Under the pieces are notes generated by a model, which had not been told where the DNA came from, did no database searches, and worked only from the letters and a program-made list of their open reading frames with translations. The translations under genes and the position numbers were made by a program. From Candidatus Fraserbacteria bacterium (GTDB lineage Bacteria > Bipolaricaulota > Bipolaricaulia > RBG-16-55-9 > JAJCYT01), in NCBI GenBank assembly GCA_029262795.1, contig JAJCYT010000028.1:219345-283344 (forward strand): 64,000 bases of DNA, read 5' to 3'. Positions 43,991 to 52,532 of the stretch are shown here, piece after piece. Each line of letters begins with the position of its first letter. The stretch's first letter is position 1.

Positions 43991-46105
43991 CTAATTTGAA
44001 TTGTTGCCAAAGCTCACGCCCAGTGGTTCATCCACTGGGGTGTCGGTGAGCCAATAGGCAATGAGTGATTTAATTTCTTCAAAACCAATGACCTGACCGC
44101 ATGTGCCAACCACTTCCTGATCTTCGAGCCAGAAGGCAATGGCCACCTGAATCTGATTGAAGTTAATCTGGTTGGATAGGGTGATGTCGATGGTTTCGTT
44201 ATCGGTGTTCAAGTGGGCAACGGCCACATCGACAGCCAAACATTCAACAATTTCAACCACAGTATCATTGTCGATGGCTCGCTGGAACGATGGCGCTACG
44301 CTGGAAGCCACACCGGTGACAGAGAACGTGCTATTGGCTTCATCACTAGGCACCAAGACTTCGTATACAATTTTTCGAATTTCGCCTTTGAGCAGGCGAT
44401 CTGTAAACAACCACTCACGGGTGCGAGGGTTGTACACAGCGCCGTCGTTGTCCACAGGTTGTAAGCGCCAGGACTCCGGCATATTTTCGCTGATGGCAAA
44501 GCCGTTGTAATCTTCATCGGCCACAATTTCCACTTCAACGGTAAAGCGATCCCCGCCCGTAGCAGGAAGGTAAAGTTGATGGAAAGGCAGTGGCGTTAAG
44601 ATGCTGCGGGACACAAACGGGTTGCCTCCGCTGAAATTGACCGATTGTAACGCTTGATCCACTGGGATGCTGAGCGTTTCACGGGCAGCCAATTCTTTCA
44701 ACATTTCAATTTCGATAAGTGCATCACAAGTCTGTGGCACGCTGACTTCTTCAATCCAGAAAGTCACGGCGCGCTGAAGCTGGTCAAAACTCAGGTCTTC
44801 GTCCGTGCGCAAGTCCACCACATCCGTGCTGGGATCCATATGGGCCAAAGCCACTGGAATGGCCAAGCATGAAGTGATTTCAACCTGATCTTCGCCAAAC
44901 ACCGGCGTACGGAACGCTGGTGCAGCGCTGTCAACATCACCCTGAATGTTTAGATTCACGGGCAATGGGCCCACACCTGTGTTGTTGGCGCGAATGGTGA
45001 CGTCATAAACGATGCGGCGAATTTCGCCAGCACGCAACACAGAGGGGAACACCCACTGATTTTCAGAACGTTTAAAGGTGGCGCCAGCATTGTCAATGGG
45101 GGTGACTTCCCAGCCTGGTGGCAGGATTTCGTCTAAACCCAAACCATTGACATCGGCACGGACATTCAACTCAACCGTGACTCGAAAGGCCAGCCCAGGC
45201 AAAGTCTGAGGTGTTGAGATAGTGCGTCGTGCGGACACCACTTCGTCTGCCACTAAAAAAGTCTGTCTAAAGATAGAGGTACCGCCCGTGTCGTCAGTCA
45301 CACGCAAGGTGACTGTGGCGCTGCCGCCTACGTCAAACACGTGCTGCACAGTGGGGCTGGTGGTGTTGATTTCAAACACACCATCATCATTAAAGTCCCA
45401 CTCGTATTGCACGACGGTACCATCGGTGTCGGTTGAATCGCTGGCGTCAAAGGTGGCGCTCACATTACGGTTCAAGGTGGTTGGACTCACCGTAAACTGT
45501 GCGACTGGAGGCGAATTCAAGGTGCCGATAATCGTAATGGGCTCCGTCATGCTAGGGAATGTGTTTGGAATGCGCGTGGCGCCATCCAGATAATTCCATT
45601 CCGTAATACCGGAAATAAAGTTAGGCGTAATCGTGATTTCAAAATCGGTGCCCAGGTTGCCCAGCACAAGACCGTCATTGTGTTCAGGAAGCCAGGTCCA
45701 ACTGGCTTGTAACGTTGGCGGAGAGAAGACGTACGAGTCTGTGAAGTCATCCTGGAGATCCATCGTGGCAGTTAAAGGCAAGCCATCAATAGAAAAGCTC
45801 ATACTGCCGCCCAATGGATTCTGAGGCGAACTGTGAATCATCACCAAACTGACGTTGCCTGTTAAACCATCAACGTGCAGGGCCAACAAGCTGCGCTCTG
45901 GCACTTCAAAGCCAGAGTTGGATTGATCGTTTTGAAAATTATAAAAAATTGCTGCGGACCCGTCTTGGCGGAATGGCTCGAGGGGTTGGGAGTAGTCTCC
46001 CTGTTTAATTATAAAAAACCCTTCGCTGGCCGTTTGAGCAAAGCCCGCCACGGACACGCTTAACAACAAAGCAAACAACAGAATGCCATACCTGAACACA
46101 ATCAT
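43991..46105 (-). CDS. Exported PKD protein with two M and two D modules
   Basis: 704 residues. Signal peptide 1-24 (ending GFAQ). A beta-rich N domain (25-195) of unknown type, a PKD domain (198-286, with VVQYEWDFNDDGVFE), M1 (291-411, LPPGWEVTPIDNAGATFKRS), D1 (412-474), M2 (498-621, MPESWRLQPVDNDGAVYNP) and D2 (622-690). D1 and D2 each carry two cysteines exactly 47 residues apart (413/460 and 622/669), probably disulfides. D2 helices are INFNQIQVAIAFWLED and IGFEEIKSLIAYWLTDTPV, almost the same as the end of the neighbouring vWA protein. A perfect AAGGAGG precedes the ATG. First gene of the set; an envelope or surface structural protein is inferred. Confidence 0.82.
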   Translation of the reverse strand: MIVFRYGILLFALLLSVSVAGFAQTASEGFFIIKQGDYSQPLEPFRQDGSAAIFYNFQNDQSNSGFEVPERSLLALHVDGLTGNVSLVMIHSSPQNPLGGSMSFSIDGLPLTATMDLQDDFTDSYVFSPPTLQASWTWLPEHNDGLVLGNLGTDFEITITPNFISGITEWNYLDGATRIPNTFPSMTEPITIIGTLNSPPVAQFTVSPTTLNRNVSATFDASDSTDTDGTVVQYEWDFNDDGVFEINTTSPTVQHVFDVGGSATVTLRVTDDTGGTSIFRQTFLVADEVVSARRTISTPQTLPGLAFRVTVELNVRADVNGLGLDEILPPGWEVTPIDNAGATFKRSENQWVFPSVLRAGEIRRIVYDVTIRANNTGVGPLPVNLNIQGDVDSAAPAFRTPVFGEDQVEITSCLAIPVALAHMDPSTDVVDLRTDEDLSFDQLQRAVTFWIEEVSVPQTCDALIEIEMLKELAARETLSIPVDQALQSVNFSGGNPFVSRSILTPLPFHQLYLPATGGDRFTVEVEIVADEDYNGFAISENMPESWRLQPVDNDGAVYNPRTREWLFTDRLLKGEIRKIVYEVLVPSDEANSTFSVTGVASSVAPSFQRAIDNDTVVEIVECLAVDVAVAHLNTDNETIDITLSNQINFNQIQVAIAFWLEDQEVVGTCGQVIGFEEIKSLIAYWLTDTPVDEPLGVSFGNNSN

Positions 46106-46402
46106 GTCTGCCTCCTTCTCGCGGCATCAGTATACCAAACCCCCTATGAGGCAACTGTGATCTTTGACACACAGAAGTTGGCACCTTTAGCCACAATCGT
46201 ATCGGTTTTTGCTGGACAAGGTCAAGGGAAAATTTCCCGTCTAAAATCATGGAAAAGTGACCCATCTGCACCTCAAGGCGCACAACATCAGGGCGTGGCG
46301 GTGGCCTGAGATACTGAAATTGGTCACCTGCGCGTGATTCCAATCACCGCCATAAAAGTGTCTATTACGTAACATTGGAATACCCAAAGGGGGGTGATAT
46401 GC
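46106..46402. promoter_or_regulatory. Divergent spacer with 13-bp palindrome
   Basis: 297 bases between the surface-protein genes (minus) and a small exported-protein gene (plus). It contains TTGACA at 46165-46170, the palindrome GGGAAAATTTCCC at 46226-46238, and at the right end AAGGGGGGTGAT (46387-46398), a ribosome site one base from the ideal. I could not assign a -10 box for either direction with confidence. Confidence 0.4.
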
Positions 46403-46819
46403 GTGAAATATACAATGAAGCACGCGATGATGTTGGCTTTGGGGCTGGTTTTGGGAATTGGCACGATGGCGTTTACCGACATCTTGCATCCAATCAGTTC
46501 CTTTATTCCAAGCAGTTTGGTCTTAGACACGGATTATGATTTGCCTGAAACCATGGGGTGGGTTGATGAAAGATTTGGTTTTCAGACAGATAATCCAACC
46601 GGTTTACTTGAAATTCGCTGGTATTGTGTCTATGAAGGCATGGGCAAGATGAAGTTTGCAGACGTTGATGGGGGTTATTTTGGCCCAACTTATTACGTTG
46701 ATAAGCCAGAAATTCCTGAAGATGTGGTCGATGAAGATCAGTTCTATTATGAACTGACTCGAACTCAGACCGATCCTTGTCCTGTGTTCCGCAACAATCG
46801 GGATTATCCCGAAAATTAA
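46403..46819 (+). CDS. Small exported protein, unknown function
   Basis: 138 residues, not recognised. The start is GTG 46403 because AAGGGGGGTGAT ends four bases before it; an ATG at 46415 is a possible alternative. MKHAMMLALGLVLGIGTMAF is a signal peptide. The mature part is acidic, aromatic-rich (FADVDGGYFGPTYYVDKP; DEDQFYYELTRTQ) and contains two cysteines, RWYCVYEG and DPCPVFRNN, that could pair. It has its own promoter space and a strong terminator, so it is a single-gene unit. Codon use looks like that of the neighbours. Confidence 0.6.
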   Translation: MKYTMKHAMMLALGLVLGIGTMAFTDILHPISSFIPSSLVLDTDYDLPETMGWVDERFGFQTDNPTGLLEIRWYCVYEGMGKMKFADVDGGYFGPTYYVDKPEIPEDVVDEDQFYYELTRTQTDPCPVFRNNRDYPEN

Positions 46820-46836
46820 TTTGTTTTCCTGGACAG

Positions 46837-46887
46837 ACCCCACACTTGGCTCGAACACCCTCCAGCAAGTGTGGGGTTTCTCTCTTT
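46837..46887 (+). terminator. Intrinsic terminator
   Basis: ACCCCACACTTG (46837-46848) pairs perfectly with CAAGTGTGGGGT (46866-46877), 12 bp, with a 17-base loop and the tail TTTCTCTCTTT. It ends the small exported-protein gene 17 bases after its stop. Confidence 0.85.
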
Positions 46888-46931
46888 AAACACACACCAA
46901 AAATTAAAATTTACAACAGGGTCTCATTTTT

Positions 46932-46970
46932 CCAACCCCCTTGATCTCAAGGAGCACGATGAGGCTGCGA
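46932..46970 (+). repeat. Intergenic hairpin repeat, copy 2 (short form)
   Basis: Begins CCAACCCCCTT and ends ACGATGAGGCTGCGA, matching the ends of the element at 7058-7121 (CCAACCCCCTT and ACGATAAGACTGCGA). The middle is shorter, with CCTTGATCTCAAGG as its hairpin. It lies between the terminator and sbcD in the same orientation as copy 1. Confidence 0.45.
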
Positions 46971-47076
46971 TTGCCAGTTCTAAATTACGTCCCACCTTCT
47001 GTGTATTAAGATAAAAATTCTTGCCACCTATTCCTTTGCCACCTATACTCTGAAATTGAGAGGATTTCAGAAAAAA

Positions 47077-48153
47077 GTGCGAATTCTACACGTTGCAGAC
47101 ACCCATTTAGGGATGCGTCAATATGGCCTGGAAGTCCGCCGCAGGGATTTTTCCAATGCTTTTCAGCAGGTGATTGACGCTGCCATCGAAGAAAATGTGG
47201 ATGCCGTCATCCACGCAGGCGATTTGTTCGACAATCGTTTGCCGTCAATGGAAGATTTACGCGATGTTCTTCGCCAATTGAGTCAACTCAGAAAATCAAA
47301 CATTCCCTTTCTAGGTATCGTGGGCAATCACGAAAGCAAGCGAGACGCTCAATGGCTTGATTTGTTTTCTCAACTTGGCATGGCCATCCACCTCAATCAT
47401 GAACAACCGTATGATCTAAAAGGTGTGCCCATTTACGGCGTGGACTATATCAGTCGCCGACAGGATGAAGTGAAGCCACCACAGGTTGATGGTGGCATTC
47501 TGGTGATGCACCAATTGGTCAATGCCAAAGAAGTGACACCCAGTGGTGAGCTTGCTATGAGTGACTTGTTTCAGTGCGGTGCCAGACTGATTTTGCTGGG
47601 CGATTATCATGAGCATCAGATTTGGCGTGAAGGCGATGTCCTCATCAGTTACCCTGGCTCAACAGAACGTGTCAGCACCGCAGAGCGCCCTCGTCGTGGT
47701 GTTACCATCTTCGATTATGAAAACCTTTCGTTGGAACGTCGGGAATTAAACACACGCCGATTTACCTATCTTGGGTCGCAAAAAGATCCACTTGCTGATC
47801 CCGTGGCTGAGTTGGAAGCCATGCAGCATTTGATTAAAGATGCGGTGACAGTGATTCGACCCAGCCAAGGCACACTCACACCGAGACAGCTTCAAGAAGA
47901 AGGTTTTAAGCGAGATGCTTTGTTCGTCATTGTGAGACGATCCAAAGATGTTGCTGATGAATCCGCTGGAGCTGGACCAGATATTGAACAACTCCAAGTT
48001 GAACAGTTGGATGGGGTTATTTCAGATGAAATTGAAAAAAGAGGGTTTTCACCTTTAGCCATCGATATTGACAAAATCATTCGTGATGGTTCTATCGTTG
48101 ATACCAAAGTTGATGCAGCCGTTACTCAACTGCTTAAAGATGCGGGTGTGTGA
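47077..48153 (+). CDS. sbcD: DNA repair exonuclease SbcD (Mre11-type)
   Basis: About 358 residues from GTG 47077 (MRILHVADTHLG, the usual family start); a TTG at 47056 would add seven. The phosphoesterase motifs are ADTHLG, IHAGDLFDN, GIVGNHESKRD, LVMHQLVNAKE and LLGDYHEHQIW, giving the two-metal nuclease site. The C-terminal capping region is short. With SbcC it opens hairpins and trims DNA ends. The gene overlaps sbcC by one to four bases. AGAGGA lies 12 bases before the start. Length and the Rad50-like partner resemble the archaeal-type Mre11-Rad50 form rather than the long enterobacterial one. Confidence 0.93.
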   Translation: MRILHVADTHLGMRQYGLEVRRRDFSNAFQQVIDAAIEENVDAVIHAGDLFDNRLPSMEDLRDVLRQLSQLRKSNIPFLGIVGNHESKRDAQWLDLFSQLGMAIHLNHEQPYDLKGVPIYGVDYISRRQDEVKPPQVDGGILVMHQLVNAKEVTPSGELAMSDLFQCGARLILLGDYHEHQIWREGDVLISYPGSTERVSTAERPRRGVTIFDYENLSLERRELNTRRFTYLGSQKDPLADPVAELEAMQHLIKDAVTVIRPSQGTLTPRQLQEEGFKRDALFVIVRRSKDVADESAGAGPDIEQLQVEQLDGVISDEIEKRGFSPLAIDIDKIIRDGSIVDTKVDAAVTQLLKDAGV

Positions 48154-50744
48154 TGGTTCAGCAAATGAAGCTCAAATCTGCCCGATTGGAAAATATCTTT
48201 TGCTACGATCAACTTGACATTGAACTTCAAAATGGCGTGTCTGTGTTTGCGGGTGCTAACGGATCAGGAAAATCATCGTTTTTGGAAGCGGTTTTTTTTG
48301 TGTTGTTCGGCAGCTCCACCAACACCATCACGGGTCGATCTTTAAATGAAGTGCTGCGACAAGGTGAAAAAAAAGGTTTTATTGAGGCTGAGTTTGAGTT
48401 GGGTGATCACCAATACAACATCCATTTGGCCATCAAAAAAACAGGTGACCGTGTGGGTGCTGATGGCAACCATTGTGTCCTCAAACGAGATGATGGCGAG
48501 GAATGGACAGGCGTAAAAATCATCACCGCCGAAATTGAATCTCTGCTTCACATGGACAGTGAAGATTTCGCAAATTGCCTCTATGTGCGACAGGGTGAGG
48601 TGAATCGCTTAATTGATGCCAGCAGTAAAGATCGGCAAAGCATCATTGATCGCCTGTTACGTCTGACCAAAATTGATGAATACGAAAAGCGTCTCAAGGA
48701 TGCGATGACAGCCACCAAGCGGCGTAACACCTTATTGCAAGGCAGCCTTAGCATCATCCGACAAGAACTAGAACAACTTGAAGCCATGAGCTTAGCTTCT
48801 GATAAGGCTCAACAGGAAAGAACCCTGGCTGAGATTGCACGAAAACAGCAAGCCATTGAAGTTGTGATTCGTGACGAAGAAAATCAGCTTCAAGAATTGG
48901 AATCATCAAAGTCCAGCCTAGAGCAAGCAGTTGAACAGCTTCAACAAATTAAAATTCAATATCAATCTGATCGAGACTCATTGACTCAGCGTGGTGAAGA
49001 AGAACAATCCTTGCGAGATGAGATAAGCAACCTCGAAGCAGAGTTTCGGGACATTCAAACTGCGCTGACTTTGGTTCAACAAGAATCGTGGTGGCCGTCT
49101 AGTGATGTTGAAGCATCATTGAAAAACTTGGTTGAAATTGATCAAGCAGAATTCAGTCAACTGGATGAAGCATTGCAGTCTAAGCGTGAAGAATTGGCTG
49201 CAATCCGAGCCAGGCGTCAAGGGCAGGAAGAAATTCAGCAGTCTGTTCAAAGAGAATTGGAGCAAAGAAAATCTCAAATTGAGCAAAGCCGCATTGATTT
49301 TGAACAGCAACAAATAGCCCTTGAATCGTTACAACAAAATGACATGGATGCTCATGCTGATTTAGAGCAACATGAAATTGAACTCACCACAACGCTTCAA
49401 CAAAAACAGTCAGAGCAGCAAACAAGCAAAGAACAACTGGCCCGAGAGGAAACCAAACTTCAAGGTTATTGCGAAGAACAAGAGCGTTCTGAAAAATTGT
49501 TGGAGCAAGGTAAATGCCCAACCTGCCATCAACCCGTTTCGGCTGAAACACTTTCGCAACACACAGGTCACTTGGATCAACAGATCGTTGAGACACAACA
49601 GCAATGCCAAAACTTGAATGATCAGATTGCTGATCTTGCCAAAGAAATTGAAAAACTGGAAAGCCAGGCAACAACGCTGAAATCTGTTCAGAAACAAAAA
49701 TCTCAATGGGTTGAAGCCAAACAACAATTTGAGAAACAACAGCAGGATACAATTCAACTGGAACAACAGCTTACCGATCTTTCATCCAAGCTCTCAGATC
49801 TTGTTAAGCAAGAAGAAGTTCTTACTGAATCTGGAAGATCATCCAGAGAGCAGCGCGATCAACTCGAACAAAAGCTGGAAAAATTAAAAGCTGGCCAACA
49901 AATTTTATTGCATCAAAAGCAAACAGAAGAACGCATTCAATCCAAACGTCAACACCAGAGAGATTTTTTGCAGATCACAGAATCCAAGCGCAAAGATTTA
50001 AATGAGTTGGAAGCGAAATTCAATGATCTGAGAGAACAGTATGGCACGCTGAACTATGAGGAACTCCAGGCCAATATTGAAAAACATGAGCAGCAATTGC
50101 TCGTCCACAAACAATCCTTAAATGGTTTTCAGGCTGAGCGTGATCAAGTTCAAAACGAACTGGGGCGGATTGAAACCCAACTGAAGCAATTGGCCAAACT
50201 CAAGGAAGAACAAAAAACACTGAATCTTAAAGAAGGACAGCTTGCGGCGTTGGATGAAGAAATTCAGCAGCTACAACAACTCTATTCAGATGTGAAATTG
50301 TCTCAGCGCCAGAAAAATCTGAGCGCTTTGAATTTTTACTTCAACAATTTCTTTAAATTGATGGACCCTGGCGCGGCTTATGACAGCGTACGACTCAGCG
50401 ACAATTTTGATATTGAAGTGATTCGAAGCAATGATGCCATCATGAGTCCGTCCATCATGAGTGGTGGTGAACGCGCCTTAATCAACCTCGCTTTACGTGC
50501 TGCGATTCATCGAGTCATCAGTGAAGCGGGTGGAATGTTGTTACCGTTATTCTTTGACGAACCCACGGTGTTCCTCGATGAAAACCACATTCAACAATTG
50601 GAACGCCTGTTTGAAAATTTGGGTCAAACGGTAGGGCAAGTGGTGGTGGTGTCTCACGAAGCGAGTTTGGTGGAAAGCGCGGATCATGAATATCTGGTGA
50701 GTAAAGACGGCAATAACATTGGTCAGATCGAAAAAGTTCGTTAA
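48153..50744 (+). CDS. sbcC: DNA repair ATPase SbcC (Rad50-type)
   Basis: 863 residues from ATG 48153 (GTG 48150 also possible). Walker A is VFAGANGSGKSSFLEAVFFV; the conserved DFANCLYVRQGEVNRLID follows. Two long Gln/Glu-rich coiled coils surround a zinc hook at about residue 453 (GKCPTCHQPV, CxxC). The C-terminal half holds the ABC signature SPSIMSGGERALINLALRAA, Walker B MLLPLFFDEPTVFLDENH and the His switch VVVVSHEASL. It tethers and processes DNA ends with SbcD. Complete. At 863 residues it is near archaeal Rad50 in size and shorter than the E. coli protein of about 1050. Confidence 0.95.
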   Translation: MVQQMKLKSARLENIFCYDQLDIELQNGVSVFAGANGSGKSSFLEAVFFVLFGSSTNTITGRSLNEVLRQGEKKGFIEAEFELGDHQYNIHLAIKKTGDRVGADGNHCVLKRDDGEEWTGVKIITAEIESLLHMDSEDFANCLYVRQGEVNRLIDASSKDRQSIIDRLLRLTKIDEYEKRLKDAMTATKRRNTLLQGSLSIIRQELEQLEAMSLASDKAQQERTLAEIARKQQAIEVVIRDEENQLQELESSKSSLEQAVEQLQQIKIQYQSDRDSLTQRGEEEQSLRDEISNLEAEFRDIQTALTLVQQESWWPSSDVEASLKNLVEIDQAEFSQLDEALQSKREELAAIRARRQGQEEIQQSVQRELEQRKSQIEQSRIDFEQQQIALESLQQNDMDAHADLEQHEIELTTTLQQKQSEQQTSKEQLAREETKLQGYCEEQERSEKLLEQGKCPTCHQPVSAETLSQHTGHLDQQIVETQQQCQNLNDQIADLAKEIEKLESQATTLKSVQKQKSQWVEAKQQFEKQQQDTIQLEQQLTDLSSKLSDLVKQEEVLTESGRSSREQRDQLEQKLEKLKAGQQILLHQKQTEERIQSKRQHQRDFLQITESKRKDLNELEAKFNDLREQYGTLNYEELQANIEKHEQQLLVHKQSLNGFQAERDQVQNELGRIETQLKQLAKLKEEQKTLNLKEGQLAALDEEIQQLQQLYSDVKLSQRQKNLSALNFYFNNFFKLMDPGAAYDSVRLSDNFDIEVIRSNDAIMSPSIMSGGERALINLALRAAIHRVISEAGGMLLPLFFDEPTVFLDENHIQQLERLFENLGQTVGQVVVVSHEASLVESADHEYLVSKDGNNIGQIEKVR

Positions 50745-51242
50745 TTATTTGTTTGAACGAATCCGTTCAAATGCTCCTACGTTCCGATTTTTTCTTACAT
50801 TATCCCAGCAGAAATATTCACCATTCATGGCGATATAGACATCGCGAGGCAGTGATTGACAAAAGGCTAAAGCGCTTCCAAGGTTGAACAATCCATCCGA
50901 ACTGCCAAACACGTAAGGGATCATTGCCCCTGTGAGGATGATGGTCTTATCCAATCGGGCTTCTCCGAGCACTTTGGCGGTTTCGGCCATCGTATCTGTA
51001 CCGTGCGTGATAAGAATCATTTTTTCACTGGCATGGTTACAGGCATCAAGAATTAACTTTCTGTCTTCATCATCCATCTCCAGACTGTCTTTCATCATTA
51101 AAGGTTCTACGTGGGTGAGGATTTTTGATTTTCCTTCAATAAGGGTTTCTGGCACATGGGTTTTGTCAAACACCAGTTGCCCTTGTAGGGGATCATATTT
51201 TTTATCAAAAGTGCCGCCAGTGACAAAAATTCGAATCGCCAT
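50745..51242 (-). CDS. Single-domain asparaginase-like protein
   Basis: 165 residues, half the length of a normal L-asparaginase. It contains only the N-terminal domain: IFVTGGTFDKKYD holds the nucleophile Thr (TGGT), LITHGTDTMAETAKVLGE the second Thr-Asp pair (HGTD), and TIILTGAMIPYVFGSSDG the third conserved block. The C-terminal domain is absent, but the stop is clean and a short asparaginase family of this size is known in other bacteria, so it need not be a broken gene. Activity is uncertain because normal asparaginases complete the site across the subunit interface. It is convergent with sbcC. Confidence 0.8.
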   Translation of the reverse strand: MAIRIFVTGGTFDKKYDPLQGQLVFDKTHVPETLIEGKSKILTHVEPLMMKDSLEMDDEDRKLILDACNHASEKMILITHGTDTMAETAKVLGEARLDKTIILTGAMIPYVFGSSDGLFNLGSALAFCQSLPRDVYIAMNGEYFCWDNVRKNRNVGAFERIRSNK

Positions 51243-51454
51243 GATGCTCAGACCTATTAAGACGTTGATTTTTCGATTATAATGATCTTATGGCGCTTTA
51301 CAAAAAATTTTGAATTGCGATCAAAGCTTTATAGTGAACGCTCTTAAGAAATGAATTCGACTAGAAGTAAATTTTAACCAAAAAAGAACCCTTTTTGCCT
51401 TGAATTGGCTCTTTTTATTGAGCTATGCTTAAGGCATCAAGGAGGGGTAAATTC

Positions 51455-52489
51455 ATGTCTGGAACAAGATTTTTCCGTTTTTGTCTGATCGGTGTATTGG
51501 CTTTGTTCATTTGGCAGCCCATGTCTGTGGGGCAGGGCAGCAACGTGGTGTTTGTGACGGCGCCTGAGTTGGTCAGTCAAGGTTTTGCCGGCACACTTTC
51601 AAGAGCCAATTTCGAGCTTCAGGGTGTGATCCCTGTGGCTTCTGCACTCAGTTTTCCAACGGCCATTGTGTGCGCACCTTTCACTGGCCCTGTTGGCAAG
51701 CTCTATGTGGCTGAATTTACTGAAAATAACAGCAACCCGCTTCCAGGTGAAGATGGTCCTGAAACGCGCATTGTGGAATTTGACACCAATGGCAATCGCG
51801 GGCCAGTGATCGCTCGTGTTCCTGCTTCGTTTGTGGTCAGCATGACGCTTGGACCAAATGGCGATTTGTATATGGGCACTGGCGTATATCCTGGCATGAC
51901 CGAATGGACTGGGGTGTGGCACGCCTCCATCAGTCGAACCGAAGCAGAAGCCACACAGGTGGTTGCTCCCGAAGCCTTGCAGGAATTGCTTGATTTATTA
52001 GAAACCACTGTGAATCCGCGAAACCCTGAAGTGCGTCAACTGACCATCATTCCCGATGTGCCGGCCGGCCGACCTTTTTCAGGAGAGTTGTTGTTTGCTG
52101 CAGGTGCAGGAACCCTTCGAAATTTTGATATTTATCGGGCTTCAGCCAATGGCAGCAGTGTGGGGCAGCCGCAAAAAGTAACGGGGCTAGGTAGTCCATG
52201 GCACAATGTAGACAGTGATGAGTTGGGTAATATATTTGTTGCAGACTTTTTGAATGGCAACATCGCAAGTGTGGCGCAGGATTTGCAAAGTACGCAACTG
52301 TTTGCGGAAATTGTGGAACCATTTCAAATAGCGGCCGCGTCGGATTCACGGGTGTATGTGACCACCAAAGAGTTTGAATTTGGTCGAATTGTCAGTGGCA
52401 AAAAAGCCTCTACGCTGTGGCAGATTGACCGCTTTGGTCGCTTGCCGGTTGGCGCAGCAGGGGCCTGGGGTGTTACAATTTGTTCATAG
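51455..52489 (+). CDS. Exported beta-propeller, paralogue 2
   Basis: 344 residues from ATG 51455, behind GGAGGGG. The signal peptide (TRFFRFCLIGVLALFIWQ) ends near SVGQ. The body parallels the propeller at 35.5-36.6 kb: FPTAIVCAPFTGPVGKLYVA near the N terminus, ETRIVEFDTNGN, MTLGPNGDLYMGTG and AADSRVYVTT-type blade ends, and the closing GAWGVTICS. The first and last cysteines are kept, as in paralogue 1. No enzyme motif is recognised. It is followed after 43 bases by another exported protein with its own ribosome site, so the two form an operon. Confidence 0.75.
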   Translation: MSGTRFFRFCLIGVLALFIWQPMSVGQGSNVVFVTAPELVSQGFAGTLSRANFELQGVIPVASALSFPTAIVCAPFTGPVGKLYVAEFTENNSNPLPGEDGPETRIVEFDTNGNRGPVIARVPASFVVSMTLGPNGDLYMGTGVYPGMTEWTGVWHASISRTEAEATQVVAPEALQELLDLLETTVNPRNPEVRQLTIIPDVPAGRPFSGELLFAAGAGTLRNFDIYRASANGSSVGQPQKVTGLGSPWHNVDSDELGNIFVADFLNGNIASVAQDLQSTQLFAEIVEPFQIAAASDSRVYVTTKEFEFGRIVSGKKASTLWQIDRFGRLPVGAAGAWGVTICS

Positions 52490-52532
52490 TGGTATAAATT
52501 GTAAAAAAATAGTTGCGCCTGAGGAGGCTCAT

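Noticed and set aside
48150..50744. Apparent repeats rich in CAA/GAA within sbcC
   Set aside because: These are Gln/Glu codons of the coiled-coil arms, not a DNA repeat array.
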